DNA of 64,000 nucleotides from Arthrobacter sp. ZGTC412 (GCF_002929215.1 NZ_PJII01000024.1:1-64000); one strand, 5' to 3'; counted from the stretch's first letter, positions 17,560 to 27,219 are shown. Program-made: numbers and translations. Notes: generated by a model from the letters alone, not told the origin.

Positions 17560-18831
17560 CTAAGCCGCCTCGGTCACGCCGCACCAGTCGGCGATGAACA
17601 AGGCGATGGTCTTGGTCACCTGGCGCACCGATTCGATGCTGACACGTTCATCGAACCCGTGAATTGCCTCGGACACCGGCCCATAGACCAGCGCCGGGAT
17701 ACCCGCGTAGAGGTTGAAGACCCGTCCATCCAGGTATCCCGGCGTGGTGAAGCTCTGCAGCGCCATGCCGAACACATCCTGGTGTGCAGAGGCGAGCACC
17801 GCCTCAGCCTCCGACCCCTCCTCCAGGACATAGCCCTCGGAGAAGAAACCCGTCCGCTCGGCCGCTACCGACACCGACGGCCCTACCCCGGTGGTGCGGA
17901 GGCACTCCTGGATTTCGTCCCACGCCTCAGCGGCGGGGACCCCCGGATACAGGGCGGCGCGGACGTCGAACTCGCACCAGGACGGCACGCTCGAGGGCCA
18001 GTCGCCCCCGGAAATCATGCCGATATTGACGTTGATTGGATGGTCAACGTCCTCAAAGTACCGATGGCTGTCCTTGTCGGCGTTCCACTTGGCCTCAAGT
18101 TCCCGCAGCGCGCCCATGACGGTGTAGGCGGCGTCTATGGCGTTGAAGCCCGACGCCATTTCCCGCACGTGGGTCGGTTTGCCGGATACGCGCACCCGGA
18201 ACCAGATCACCCCCACGTTCGCCCGCACCAGCATGTTCTCTTCCGGCTCCGGGATGATGACGGCATCCGCCGTATATCCGCGCTGCAGCGCAGCCAGCGA
18301 CCCATTACCCGTGCACTCCTCCTCCACAACGGACTGGAAGTGGATGGTTGAGGCCGGCGTGAGCCCGGCTGCCCGGATCGCGTCGAACGCGAAGAGGTTG
18401 GCAGCGAGTCCGGCCTTCATATCACCGGCCCCGCGGCCGTACATCCAGCCGTCCTTCATCGCGGCATCCCAAGGGCTGCGTTCCCACGTCTCCTCAGGGC
18501 CGGTGGGCACCACGTCGATATGCCCGTTCAGGATCAGCGAGCGGCCCTTTTCCTCCGGCGGAGTGTAGGTACCCACCACGTTGGTGAGGTCCCCGAAGGC
18601 CACAGTGGTAGGACCGTAGCCCACGTGCGTGGCCAGGGCGTCGCCGTCGAGCGTCCAGCGGTCCATGGCAAGCCCGCGGGACTCAAGCTCCGCGAACATG
18701 AGGTCCTGCGCACTGGCCTCGGCTGCCCTCAGGGAGGGATGCCGGATCAGCTCTGCGGTGAACTCGAGTTGGCGGTCAAAGGCTGCATCAACGGCGGCGG
18801 TAATCCGGCGCACAGTTTCCGGGTTCAGCAT
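17560..18831 (-). CDS. M20-family ArgE/DapE-type deacetylase
   Basis: A 423-residue zinc amidohydrolase. LNGHIDVVPTG near residue 96 carries the first His and Asp, GRGAGDMKAG the bridging Asp, SVVEEECTGNG near residue 167 the catalytic and ligand Glu, and the last His lies in AIHGFDERV. The middle domain (GKPTHVREMASGFNA) is the usual dimerisation lid. Family members deacylate N-acyl amino acids. The start ATG at 18831 follows the transporter stop by eight bases with AGGAG overlapping the junction, so it is coupled to the upstream MHS permease and amidohydrolase. Its substrate is probably an acylated or cyclic amide imported by that permease. Confidence 0.9.
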   Translation of the reverse strand: MLNPETVRRITAAVDAAFDRQLEFTAELIRHPSLRAAEASAQDLMFAELESRGLAMDRWTLDGDALATHVGYGPTTVAFGDLTNVVGTYTPPEEKGRSLILNGHIDVVPTGPEETWERSPWDAAMKDGWMYGRGAGDMKAGLAANLFAFDAIRAAGLTPASTIHFQSVVEEECTGNGSLAALQRGYTADAVIIPEPEENMLVRANVGVIWFRVRVSGKPTHVREMASGFNAIDAAYTVMGALRELEAKWNADKDSHRYFEDVDHPINVNIGMISGGDWPSSVPSWCEFDVRAALYPGVPAAEAWDEIQECLRTTGVGPSVSVAAERTGFFSEGYVLEEGSEAEAVLASAHQDVFGMALQSFTTPGYLDGRVFNLYAGIPALVYGPVSEAIHGFDERVSIESVRQVTKTIALFIADWCGVTEAA

Positions 18832-18839
18832 GGCGCTCC

Positions 18840-20165
18840 TTACCGTACGATCGCTTTGTCCTTGACGCGGAGGCGCTCGCCGAAGAATCCACCTGCGGCG
18901 GTTATCAGCGACACCACGATCAGCAGCAGGGAAGCTGTCCACGACGCCCCACCGGAAACACCCAGCAGGGCGACGGCGATCAGCGGCAGGAATCCGCTAA
19001 GGGCACCTGCCAGGTTGTAGCCCAGGGCAACACCGCTGTAGCGCAGTTCCGGCGGGAACATTTCCGTCAGCAGGGCCCCGGTGACCGAGTAGGCCACGGA
19101 CAGGAGCGCAATGCCGAGGGTGACAGCGAGGACGATGGCGAACGGATTGCGGGAGTCGATCATCCAGAAGAGCGGGAACGCTGCGGCAGCGGTTACCAGG
19201 CCACCGAAGAACGTCATCCGGCCAGGGCCCACCTTCTCGCTGATACGGCCAATGACCAGGATGACCCCGATCTGCACGACGGCGGCAATCAAGGTTGCGT
19301 TGACCATAAGTCCGCGGTCCATGCCAAGGGTGGTGGTGCCGTAGCTGATGACGAAGGTGGTCATGATATAGAACCCGCCGACCCCCAGGAAAGCGGCAGC
19401 GATGGCGACGATGAGCCGGCCCCAGGCCTGGCGGAAGACATCGACCGCCGGGATCTTGGCGCGCTTTTCCAGCTTGACCAGTTCGCGGAAGATCGGGGAT
19501 TCTTCGACCTTCAACCGGATGTACAGCGCAACCAGCAGCAGCGGGAACGCTGCCAGGAACGGCAGCCTCCAGCCCCAGGAATCAAAAACCTCGGGGGGCA
19601 TGAGCAGCACCAGCGCGAAGGCGCCCGAAGACATCAGCGTGCCGACGGGCGATCCGACCTGCACCAGCGCGGCATACCGTCCGCGCTTCTCAATGGGGGC
19701 GTGTTCCACCGCGATGGTCATGGCTCCGCCCCACTCACCGCCGACCGCGAGGCCCTGCACCAGGCGCAGGATGGCAAGCATGATGGGTGCTGCGAGGCCG
19801 ATGGTGCCGAAATCGGGCAGGACGCCGATAAGGCCAGTGGCCACGCCAATTGCCACGATGGTGATCAGCAGCGCCGGGCGGCGGCCCACGCGGTCGCCGA
19901 TGAAGCCGAACAGGACGGCGCCAAGCGGACGGGCGGCGAAGCCGACGCCAAAGGTGGCAAAGGCTGCGAGCGTCGCCGCCGTCGGGTCGAGGGACGTGAA
20001 GAACAGCCGGTTGAATACGATGGCTGCGGCGGTGCCGAAGAGGAAGTAGTCATACCATTCGAGGGCAGTGCCTACGAAGGCCGCGCGGGCAATTTTGCCC
20101 GCGTCGGCTCCACTGACAGTGGGTACGGCTGCTTCCTCTCCCTGGCTTGTCTCAGGTGATTGCAT
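18840..20165 (-). CDS. MHS-family MFS transporter
   Basis: A 441-residue MHS permease with 12 predicted helices. FVGTALEWYDYFLFG, FGVGFAARPLGAVLFGFIGD, GLAVGGEWGGAMTIAVEHAP and FPPELRYSGVALGYN are family landmarks. It is the middle gene of a minus-strand operon: only two bases separate its ATG from the amidohydrolase stop, and eight bases separate its stop from the M20 deacetylase ATG. It should take up the compound processed by these two enzymes, but the substrate is unknown. Confidence 0.92.
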   Translation of the reverse strand: MQSPETSQGEEAAVPTVSGADAGKIARAAFVGTALEWYDYFLFGTAAAIVFNRLFFTSLDPTAATLAAFATFGVGFAARPLGAVLFGFIGDRVGRRPALLITIVAIGVATGLIGVLPDFGTIGLAAPIMLAILRLVQGLAVGGEWGGAMTIAVEHAPIEKRGRYAALVQVGSPVGTLMSSGAFALVLLMPPEVFDSWGWRLPFLAAFPLLLVALYIRLKVEESPIFRELVKLEKRAKIPAVDVFRQAWGRLIVAIAAAFLGVGGFYIMTTFVISYGTTTLGMDRGLMVNATLIAAVVQIGVILVIGRISEKVGPGRMTFFGGLVTAAAAFPLFWMIDSRNPFAIVLAVTLGIALLSVAYSVTGALLTEMFPPELRYSGVALGYNLAGALSGFLPLIAVALLGVSGGASWTASLLLIVVSLITAAGGFFGERLRVKDKAIVR

Positions 20166-20167
20166 GA

Positions 20168-21862
20168 TCAGTCTGTCTGCCTCTCAAGGTGGAACGGGGA
20201 TTGGACGGTGGTGGTGTGGTGGGTAGTTTGTAGTTCATCGAGGTAGTCCTGGCCAAAGACGCAGCTGCCCTCAAGCACAGTCGCCAGCACGTTGATCCGG
20301 CCGATTTCGTCGGGCGGTACGTCTGCCGGATGGGCTGAGAGGACGACGAAGTCGGCAAGTTTGCCGGGCTCCAGCGTGCCTCGCCGGTCCTCCTCGCCGG
20401 CGGTCCAGGCGGCGTCCACCGTGTAGGCCCGGAGGGCGGTTCCGGCGTCGACGCATTCCTGGTGGCTCAGTGTTGCTCCGCCGGAGGTCCGACGCGTCAC
20501 CATGGACTGCATACCGAGCAGGGGTGCGCCGGAAGCCACCGGGCGGTCCGAGCTGCCGGGGACGCGGATACCGAGGTCGAGGAAGGACTTGTGGCGGTAC
20601 AGCCATGGCGTCCGCTCGGGACCGACGGCGGCCGCCATCGTATCGCCCACCTCAAACAGGAAGTGCGGCTGCGGAACCGGCGTGATTCCAAGGGATGCGA
20701 ACCGGGAAAGCTGGTCGGGCCGCACCATGCCGCCGTGCTCGACGCGGTGCCGTGCTTCGGGGCGTGGAAGCTTCTGCTGCGCGGCGGCGAAGGCATCCAG
20801 GGCAACGTCGACGGCGGAATCCCCGATTGCGTGCGCGGCAACGTTCCAGCCCGAACAGTGGGCGTCCAGGATCCGCTGTGTGAGTTCCTCGGGGGAGAGT
20901 TGGAAGCTGCCGGTGCCGTGGCCATGGTCGCAGAACGGCTCGGTCACGGCAGCAGTGCGGCCGATCAGGGAGCCGTCGATAAAGATTTTCATGGCTCCGA
21001 GCCGCACGTGGTCATCGCCGAACCCGGAGGCGATGCCGAGGTCCAGGCCGAAGGTGATCCCGTCTGCAGAGTGGGACTGCAGCGGATGCAGGGCATCACT
21101 GGCAGCCATTAGCTGGACCCGGGTTTTCAGGAGGCCGCGGCGCCGGGCTTCCACATAGGCGGCGAGTTCCACGGGTGTGCGGCCGATCCAGCCCGAACCA
21201 ATGCCGGCCTCCACCACGTGCGTCAGGCCTTCGGACGCGTACACGGCGCTCGCCGCACCGATCGCGTCCGCCAGGTCCGCTACAGGGTAGGGGACCACCA
21301 GCGCCGTGACGAGCTTCTGGGCCTGTTCCTCGAGCAACCCTGTCGGCCCCTCGGAATCCCGAACGACCTTGCCGCCCTCGGGCGTGACCGCTGATCCGTT
21401 CAGGACGCCCGTGCGTTCAAGCACTTCGGTGTTGACAGTGCACATGTGCCCGGACCGGTGCTTGAGCCACACCGGACGGCCGGGCGCGGCCTTGTCCAGG
21501 CCGCTGCGGTGCGGGTGGCCGCCCATAGCTGTGTCGTCATAGCCGGATCCCACCGCCCACGCGCCTTCGGGAAGGTCGAGCGCAAACTTGGCAACAGCGT
21601 CGTACGCCTCGTCAAGGGTCCGGCACCCGGACAGATCCAGCTCGGCCAAAGACTGCCCAAACCACGCCATGTGATTGTGCGAATCGCCAAAGCCGGGGAC
21701 GACGACGGCGCCGGCGCAGTCGAGCGTACGGTGCGCGGGGAGGTGAAGGATGTCGTCGTCGAGCCCGACAACCCGCCCGTGCAGCACTCCCATTGCGCGC
21801 GCCGTGGGAGCGGCATCAGCCATGGTGAAAATGCTGGCATTGAGAAGTTTCAGATCGAGCAT
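20168..21862 (-). CDS. Amidohydrolase family protein (YtcJ-like, amidohydrolase 3)
   Basis: A metal-dependent amidohydrolase of about 564 residues. VVPGFGDSHNHMAWFG near residue 55 holds the HxH metal pair and a lysine sits in MKIFIDGSLIGR. NVAAHAIGD and RHRVEHGGMV carry the next two His, and GSSDRPVASGAPL the final Asp; LEPGKLADFVVLS closes the beta-sandwich. YtcJ-type enzymes hydrolyse exocyclic or cyclic amides of mostly unknown identity. The start at 21862 matches the family's usual beginning; a GTG at 21904 is possible. It leads the operon with an MHS permease and an M20 deacetylase and is divergent from a PucR-type regulator, the likely controller. Confidence 0.9.
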   Translation of the reverse strand: MLDLKLLNASIFTMADAAPTARAMGVLHGRVVGLDDDILHLPAHRTLDCAGAVVVPGFGDSHNHMAWFGQSLAELDLSGCRTLDEAYDAVAKFALDLPEGAWAVGSGYDDTAMGGHPHRSGLDKAAPGRPVWLKHRSGHMCTVNTEVLERTGVLNGSAVTPEGGKVVRDSEGPTGLLEEQAQKLVTALVVPYPVADLADAIGAASAVYASEGLTHVVEAGIGSGWIGRTPVELAAYVEARRRGLLKTRVQLMAASDALHPLQSHSADGITFGLDLGIASGFGDDHVRLGAMKIFIDGSLIGRTAAVTEPFCDHGHGTGSFQLSPEELTQRILDAHCSGWNVAAHAIGDSAVDVALDAFAAAQQKLPRPEARHRVEHGGMVRPDQLSRFASLGITPVPQPHFLFEVGDTMAAAVGPERTPWLYRHKSFLDLGIRVPGSSDRPVASGAPLLGMQSMVTRRTSGGATLSHQECVDAGTALRAYTVDAAWTAGEEDRRGTLEPGKLADFVVLSAHPADVPPDEIGRINVLATVLEGSCVFGQDYLDELQTTHHTTTVQSPFHLERQTD

Positions 21863-21931
21863 GGCAGTGCATACGTCTTTCCGGACTAGAGGGCGCAGCC
21901 GCACAGGACCGGCTCATTCAATGGTGGTCTG

Positions 21932-21960
21932 GATCACTTCCGTAAACAATGGATGATCAC
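21932..21960. promoter_or_regulatory. Repeated GATCAC in divergent region
   Basis: GATCAC occurs at 21932-21937 and 21955-21960, 23 bp apart, between the amidohydrolase operon and the PucR-type regulator. It is a weak candidate for the regulator's binding site. Confidence 0.25.
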
Positions 21961-21987
21961 AGTGCACTCCGGTTCTAGAATGGGCAT

Positions 21988-23187
21988 ATGCCCAGCGAAG
22001 CGTCCGCCGACGCCGTTCATGCGTCCCGGAGACCGGCCACCCGATCGGTGGTCTCGGAAGTCGTGTCAGACTGCCTGGCCGACATCGACCGGATCGCGCA
22101 CGAGTACCTGCTCGAGGTGCAGGAGATCGACGATTACGCGGGCTCCCTGGTAGCCGGCCAGGACTTGGAGGAAACGGCCGTTGCGTCGATGGAACTATTG
22201 CTGCGACTGGTGGGCGGCCTGCCAATACCGGACCGGCTCGCCGGGTTGTCCGAAGCACTCGGCCACCGCCGCGCCCAGCAGGGCCTGCCTCTGGAGTCCC
22301 TCCTGCGCGCGGTACGCATGGATTTCCGGGTCCTCTGGAACGCAATGCTGGAGAAAGTTCCCGCCGAGTTCCTGCCGAATTTCACCAAGGACGCGGTGCG
22401 CGTCTGGGAAGCGGTCGAATTCCACACCATCCGTGTGCACGCGGGTTACCTCAACGAACTCGCCACCATGGCACAGGAAAAGGAGACGCGGCGTGCATTC
22501 TTCCTGTCGGGACTCCTGAACTCGGACGGAAAGGATCCGCAGTTGCTGGGCCAGGCCGCCCGCGCGCTCGGCGTGAAACCGGAGAGCAACTTCATCGTTG
22601 CCGTCGCGGCGGGACATGCGCAAAAGGCATTCCGGGCCGGGGTGCTGCGCGCCGGCGTCGGGCAGTTCCTGCACGAGCGCGACGGCGCGCTGATCCTCAT
22701 TCTTGAAGATGTTCCAGCCCGGGTGGGACGGGAGCCGGAGGGGACGCGACCCTGGCTTGCCCCGCTGGACTGCTTTGTAGCGCCTCCCGCCCGATCCCTG
22801 GCCGGAGTGCCCCGAATGCTACGGATCGCCATGGAGTCGCTGCCGGTGGTGACGCCGGCGCGGCCGGGCCTGCAGACCGTGCGTGATGCGTGGGGGGCCG
22901 TTGCTGCCACTCGCCTCGGAGAATACGGAACCGTTCTGGCGGACACCGTCCTGGGGCCGCTCGCAATTATTTCCGGGCACGAGAGGGACAGGCTTATCGA
23001 GACGGTCCAGGCGTACTTCCAGTCCGGGTCGGTGTCGGAAACTGCCGGGGAGCTGTACTGCCATCGGAACACCGTGCTGAACCGGCTTGCCCGCTTTGGA
23101 CAACTCACCGGCTTCGATCCCGCCAATCCCCAGGACGCCGCTACGGTAATTGCCGCCCTCCATGTCCACTTTCCGCTCGGAGAATAG
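21988..23187 (+). CDS. PucR/CdaR-type transcriptional regulator
   Basis: A 399-residue regulator of the PucR/CdaR class. The C-terminus is the diagnostic helix-turn-helix: VQAYFQSGSVSETAGELYCH followed by RNTVLNRLARFGQLTGFD. The N-terminal two thirds (RsbT-co-antagonist-like, then a GGDEF-like fold) is the usual sensory region. Members control purine, ureide and sugar-acid catabolism, normally as activators. It is divergent from the amidohydrolase-MHS-M20 operon over 125 bases, so that operon is its likely target. It converges with the RelA/SpoT-domain gene, with no clear terminator in the 46 bases between. Confidence 0.88.
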   Translation: MPSEASADAVHASRRPATRSVVSEVVSDCLADIDRIAHEYLLEVQEIDDYAGSLVAGQDLEETAVASMELLLRLVGGLPIPDRLAGLSEALGHRRAQQGLPLESLLRAVRMDFRVLWNAMLEKVPAEFLPNFTKDAVRVWEAVEFHTIRVHAGYLNELATMAQEKETRRAFFLSGLLNSDGKDPQLLGQAARALGVKPESNFIVAVAAGHAQKAFRAGVLRAGVGQFLHERDGALILILEDVPARVGREPEGTRPWLAPLDCFVAPPARSLAGVPRMLRIAMESLPVVTPARPGLQTVRDAWGAVAATRLGEYGTVLADTVLGPLAIISGHERDRLIETVQAYFQSGSVSETAGELYCHRNTVLNRLARFGQLTGFDPANPQDAATVIAALHVHFPLGE

Positions 23188-23233
23188 CCTTACCCGCTTA
23201 CACCGCATCCGGGCTCAAACACTCGGCCCGCCA

Positions 23234-24340
23234 CTACTTCTTCGTTAGCCGGTACCGCTCAATTTCTTTGAGGCGCCGCAGGAGGCTGTCGCGCCGGGGG
23301 TGCGGGACGGCGTCGGCCGCCTCTGCCGTGAGGTCGATGTGTTTGGTGCCGTACTGCCAGAGCAGCAGGTCATCGAGCAGCCGGTCGGGCCCGGGAGAGT
23401 AGCGGTGGTCCAGCGCCCTGCGGACCTCGGTAATGCGGTTGGCGCTCAGCAGCCCGGCCAGCTGCATGGTCTGGTTGAGGCCGTGTGCCGCGAGGAGTTC
23501 TGCCGCCCACCCCCAGTCGTCGTCCACCTTCCGGTCCACGTGCGGGAGCAGCGTGCGCCACACGTCGCGGATCCGGTTGGGCGTCAGCGGTGCGGCGCCC
23601 TCACCCTCGGTATCCCAGAAACTGCGGACTTCCTCGTATCGTTCATGCAGGTCGGCGAAAGCCGTTTCAACCGTTTCCAGCATCGCCGCGGTGGCTGTGA
23701 ACTGCCGGTCGAAGTGCGGTGTCCAGGCGCGCGGGTCCTCGGCCTTGAACCTGATGTCGTGCTCGATCTCGCTCCAGGCGTGCGCGAAAATGGTGCGGAT
23801 CTGGCATTCGAAAAAGTAGCTGCCGTTGGGCTGGGCATCCGGATTGAAGACCTGCTGGTACTCCTTGACGGCCTCGTTCTGGATGGTCCGCAGGATCAGG
23901 TGCCGGCTGGAATAGCCATAAGTGCCGGACTCGATGGAGCCGATGTCCTTCTCCCGGTCCCCGCGGCAGTCGAACAGCTGCCGCTGGCGTTTGATGATGT
24001 TGGCCACCGCGGCGTTCTCGGCCGGCAGCTTGGTGATGACGCGGATGCCCACCATGTCATTCAAGGTCCGGAACGGGTCGGGGAACTTCAGCACGGGCGG
24101 GCCGCCCGGCTCCAGCGGCTCCTCGATCCGGGAAATTTTTTCGCGGAATGATTCCACTGTCTTGGTCCGCCCGGTGACGAACAGCGGTGTGACCTCGCTG
24201 CCCTTCAGCATGTCCCGCATCAAGAGCAGGACATCCCGCGTGACCAGTTTCAAGGCAGGCCGGACGCGCGCGTACGTCTCCACGTTCTGCTCCACGGAAT
24301 CGCGAAGGCTCACGTCCAGGCTGTCCCAGTTACTCGGCAT
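23234..24340 (-). CDS. RelA/SpoT-domain protein
   Basis: A 368-residue protein with a single RelA/SpoT nucleotidyltransferase domain (about residues 45-215). Motifs are GRTKTVESFREKI, DMVGIRVI (the catalytic-site Asp region), GYSSRHLIL (equivalent to GYxSxH) and ECQIRTIFAHAWSEIEHD. It lacks the HD hydrolase, TGS and ACT domains of full-length Rel, and carries about 150 extra C-terminal residues of predicted helices, so it is longer than classical small alarmone synthetases. It could make (p)ppGpp or a related pyrophosphorylated nucleotide, or pyrophosphorylate another target, as toxic relatives do. No antitoxin-like partner gene is adjacent. It is divergent from a secreted peptidase. Confidence 0.87.
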   Translation of the reverse strand: MPSNWDSLDVSLRDSVEQNVETYARVRPALKLVTRDVLLLMRDMLKGSEVTPLFVTGRTKTVESFREKISRIEEPLEPGGPPVLKFPDPFRTLNDMVGIRVITKLPAENAAVANIIKRQRQLFDCRGDREKDIGSIESGTYGYSSRHLILRTIQNEAVKEYQQVFNPDAQPNGSYFFECQIRTIFAHAWSEIEHDIRFKAEDPRAWTPHFDRQFTATAAMLETVETAFADLHERYEEVRSFWDTEGEGAAPLTPNRIRDVWRTLLPHVDRKVDDDWGWAAELLAAHGLNQTMQLAGLLSANRITEVRRALDHRYSPGPDRLLDDLLLWQYGTKHIDLTAEAADAVPHPRRDSLLRRLKEIERYRLTKK

Positions 24341-24597
24341 AATCCCAGCTTACGGCGGGCCACAGACAGAACGGCGGCGCGGAGCAGTGTCCAACGCCCC
24401 GGTCCGTCACACGGCGCGAGAGTTTCATGCGCGGCGTTGACATGGTCAATGAGGAGGCCTAGATTTCTTCCCATCTGCGGGGAGCGGCACGTGCAGCCGC
24501 CGGTACTGGTCTTGTCGCCGCAAAGGCACTCATCTGCTTGTCCATGCAGATTCGAGCGAGACAACGCCCGGCTTCGGCCCCGTTCAGGACCACCACC

Positions 24598-26088
24598 ATG
24601 ACCAACTTGATGAGGAAATACCGCCGCGCAGCGGTTGCCGTGATGCTGGTGACCGCCAGCCTTGCCGGTATCAGCAGCCCGGCGCAGGCCACGAACCAGC
24701 TCGCAGCTTCGGGCGCACCGGGAAGCGGTGACCCCTACTTTCCCAACGCCGGCAACGGCGGGTACGACGTCCTGCACTACGACCTCGATCTCAGGTACAC
24801 CCCGCCGTCGGACCCGGCTGTGCTCGTGGGGCACCTCACCGCCGAGGCAACCATTACCCTGCGCGCAACAGAGGATCTGGACGCCCTCAACTTCGATCTG
24901 CGCGGCCATGAGGTCTTCGCCGTTTGGGTCTATGGCAGGGACAAAAATGACGGGAATTCCAAGGGCCAAACTGTCCCTGCGGAATGGTCCCAAATGCGGG
25001 ATGACGCAAGCCGCGTGTGGGAACTGGGCATTCAGCTCCGGCCAAAGCTGAAGGCCGGCCAGCAGGCAACTATTGAGATTGAGTACAGCGGCAACACCGG
25101 TCGGCCTGTCGACACTACCGGGGCACTCTACGGCTGGGTCACCACCGCGGACGGCGCCATAGTGGTCAACGAGCCGGAGGGTGCTTCCACCTGGTACCCG
25201 GTCAATGACGATCCTGAAGACAAGGCCACGTACACGTTCCGCATCACCGTGCCGGAAGGGAAGGCGGCCGTCGCCAACGGACTTCCGAACGGCGGGCCCG
25301 TAACGAAGGGAGGGTGGACGACGTGGGCATGGGAAGCATCGGATCCCATGGCCAGCTACCTGTCCACGGCGAGCGTCGGTGACTTCGTCCTGTCTTACGA
25401 CGAGGGGCCCCGAGGGTTGCCGATCATCAACGCCATCGACGCCGGCGTCACGGGCCAGGCGCTAACAGACACAAACGCGGCCCTCGCCCTGCAGCCCCGG
25501 ATGATCTCGTTTTTGGAGCGCCTGTTTGGACGGTACCCGTTCGAGGCCTTCGGTGCGATCGTCGATGACGATTCCGTTGGCTACGCCCTGGAGACTCAGA
25601 CCCGGCCGGTCTATTCGCAAGTCGCGAGCGAAAACACCATTGCCCACGAACTCGGACATCAGTGGTTCGGCAACGCCGTCAGCCCGGCTGACTGGCAGGA
25701 CATTTGGCTCAACGAGGGCTGGGCGACATACATCGAGTGGCTGTGGGCCGAGCACCAAGGAAAAGCTACGGTTGAGAAGCAATTTACGGACGCCGTGGCG
25801 GAACTGGATCGGAAAAACCTCTGGGCGCTGAACATCGCCGACCCGGGACGGGACAAACTGTTTGTGGAACAAATCTACCGGCGGGGCGGGGCTGCCATCC
25901 ATGCGCTGCGCGCCAAAGTGGGCGAGGCCGCATTCTTCAAGGGAGCGAGGGAATGGCTGGGCCGGTATGACGATTCGTCGGCAACAACGGAAGACTTCGA
26001 AGCGGTGATGGAAGAAGCCTCAAGCCAGCCGCTCGACGCGTTCTTCAACGATTGGCTACGGGAGCTCAACAGGCCCGCGATGCCGTAA
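24598..26088 (+). CDS. Secreted M1-family metallopeptidase
   Basis: An aminopeptidase-type zinc peptidase of about 496 residues. A Sec signal peptide occupies the first 32 residues (basic start, hydrophobic AVAVMLVTASLAG, cleavage after AQA). The M1 N-terminal beta domain follows (HYDLDLRYTPP). The zinc site is HELGHQWFGN near residue 350, with the third ligand in LNEGWATY 18 residues on, the classic HExxH-18-E. VGYALETQTRP stands where GxMEN usually is. It is shorter than PepN because C-terminal domains are missing, as in secreted actinobacterial M1 proteins. An upstream in-frame ATG at 24538 would spoil the signal peptide. The 257 bases upstream hold no gene. Confidence 0.92.
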   Translation: MTNLMRKYRRAAVAVMLVTASLAGISSPAQATNQLAASGAPGSGDPYFPNAGNGGYDVLHYDLDLRYTPPSDPAVLVGHLTAEATITLRATEDLDALNFDLRGHEVFAVWVYGRDKNDGNSKGQTVPAEWSQMRDDASRVWELGIQLRPKLKAGQQATIEIEYSGNTGRPVDTTGALYGWVTTADGAIVVNEPEGASTWYPVNDDPEDKATYTFRITVPEGKAAVANGLPNGGPVTKGGWTTWAWEASDPMASYLSTASVGDFVLSYDEGPRGLPIINAIDAGVTGQALTDTNAALALQPRMISFLERLFGRYPFEAFGAIVDDDSVGYALETQTRPVYSQVASENTIAHELGHQWFGNAVSPADWQDIWLNEGWATYIEWLWAEHQGKATVEKQFTDAVAELDRKNLWALNIADPGRDKLFVEQIYRRGGAAIHALRAKVGEAAFFKGAREWLGRYDDSSATTEDFEAVMEEASSQPLDAFFNDWLRELNRPAMP

Positions 26089-26089
26089 G

Positions 26090-26124
26090 AAGGTTGCCGC
26101 AATAACGACGGCGGCTGGAACCTT
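26090..26124. terminator. Weak terminator between convergent genes
   Basis: AAGGTT-GCCGC at 26090-26100 pairs with GCGGC-(TGG)-AACCTT at 26111-26124, with a bulge. It lies between the M1 peptidase and the LacI gene, which converge here. Confidence 0.5.
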
Positions 26125-27170
26125 TAGCGTTCAGCGGCAACGGTGGAGCCGCGCACCACGAGGGAGCTTTCCAGCGTGACCCCGCTCTGCTCCAGCGCCT
26201 GGCCCTCCATCAGGCGGCGCAGCTGCTCGCCGGCCTTCAGACCCAGGGGAGTGGCGGGCAAATGGACGCTGGTGAGGCCGGGATTGCTCGTGGCCGAGTA
26301 GGGGAGATCGTCAAAGCCGGCCACTGCCAGCTGCTCCGGAATCCGCACCCCGGCCACGCGGGCCTCCTGCAGCACACCGTAGGCGTGGGTGTCAGTGCCG
26401 CAGACGACGGCGGTCACCCCTTCGCGCTGCCACGCCGGCCAGGCGGAGGCGAACGCGGAAGCGGCAGTGCCGACGTCGATGGTGGTGCTGATGATGCGGT
26501 CCGCACCCACGGTGATGCCGTGGGAAGCGGCCTCATCCAGAAAAGCTTTTCGACGGAGGGCGAAGGTTTCGGTGCCGGTGACGCTGTCCACATAAGCCAC
26601 CACCCGGTGCCCGGCCTTGGCGAGGTGTGCCGCCAGTTCCCGCGCCCCGCTGGCCACGTCCAGGTTCACCGACGGTGCGTACGCCTCCAGCCCGGGGGCG
26701 TCCAGCAAAACAAGCGGCGACGGCGACGCAAGGTCTTCGAGGAAGCCTGCGTTGGGTGCGTCCACCAGGAGTCCGGCCGGGCGGAGGGACATCAGCCGCC
26801 GGACGTCGTCGGCCTGGGGAAATTCGCCCGCCTCGGTGACGGAAAGCAGCAACTGGTACTGGGAGCCGAGGGACTCCCGCACGCCGGCGATCACCTTGGC
26901 GAAGAACGGGTTGGAGATGTCCGGCGCCACGAGGATGACGATCGAGCTGACACCCTTGGCCAGCGAACTGCCGATGCCGTCCACCACGTAGCCAAGCTCG
27001 GCGATGGCCTCGCGGACCTTGGAAACGTTGTCCTCCGAGACACGGCCCGCCGTCTTGCCGTTGGCCACCAGCGAGACGGTGGCTGTTGAGACTCCTGCCT
27101 TGGCTGCAACCATGGCTGCAGTGATCCGCCGCGAACGCGCGGGCTGCTGCGGCTGGTCGGCAAATTCCAT
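26124..27170 (-). CDS. LacI-family transcriptional regulator
   Basis: A 348-residue LacI/GalR regulator. The helix-turn-helix reads MVAAKAGVSTATVSLVANGK near residue 20, followed by a hinge (LGYVVDGIGSSLAKG) and a periplasmic-binding-protein-like domain (SSIVILVAPDISNPFFAKVI, LAVAGFDDLPYS). The start ATG at 27170 is the earliest that gives a normal N-terminus; the ribosome site is poor. It lies 49 bases downstream of the DapA-family aldolase gene on the same strand and may be transcribed with it, making that operon its likeliest target. The ligand is unknown. Confidence 0.9.
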   Translation of the reverse strand: MEFADQPQQPARSRRITAAMVAAKAGVSTATVSLVANGKTAGRVSEDNVSKVREAIAELGYVVDGIGSSLAKGVSSIVILVAPDISNPFFAKVIAGVRESLGSQYQLLLSVTEAGEFPQADDVRRLMSLRPAGLLVDAPNAGFLEDLASPSPLVLLDAPGLEAYAPSVNLDVASGARELAAHLAKAGHRVVAYVDSVTGTETFALRRKAFLDEAASHGITVGADRIISTTIDVGTAASAFASAWPAWQREGVTAVVCGTDTHAYGVLQEARVAGVRIPEQLAVAGFDDLPYSATSNPGLTSVHLPATPLGLKAGEQLRRLMEGQALEQSGVTLESSLVVRGSTVAAER

Positions 27171-27219
27171 ACTTCGATCGTAGTAGGCGGTGGGGCATGC
27201 TCTGCTCGGGAAGCCAGCC

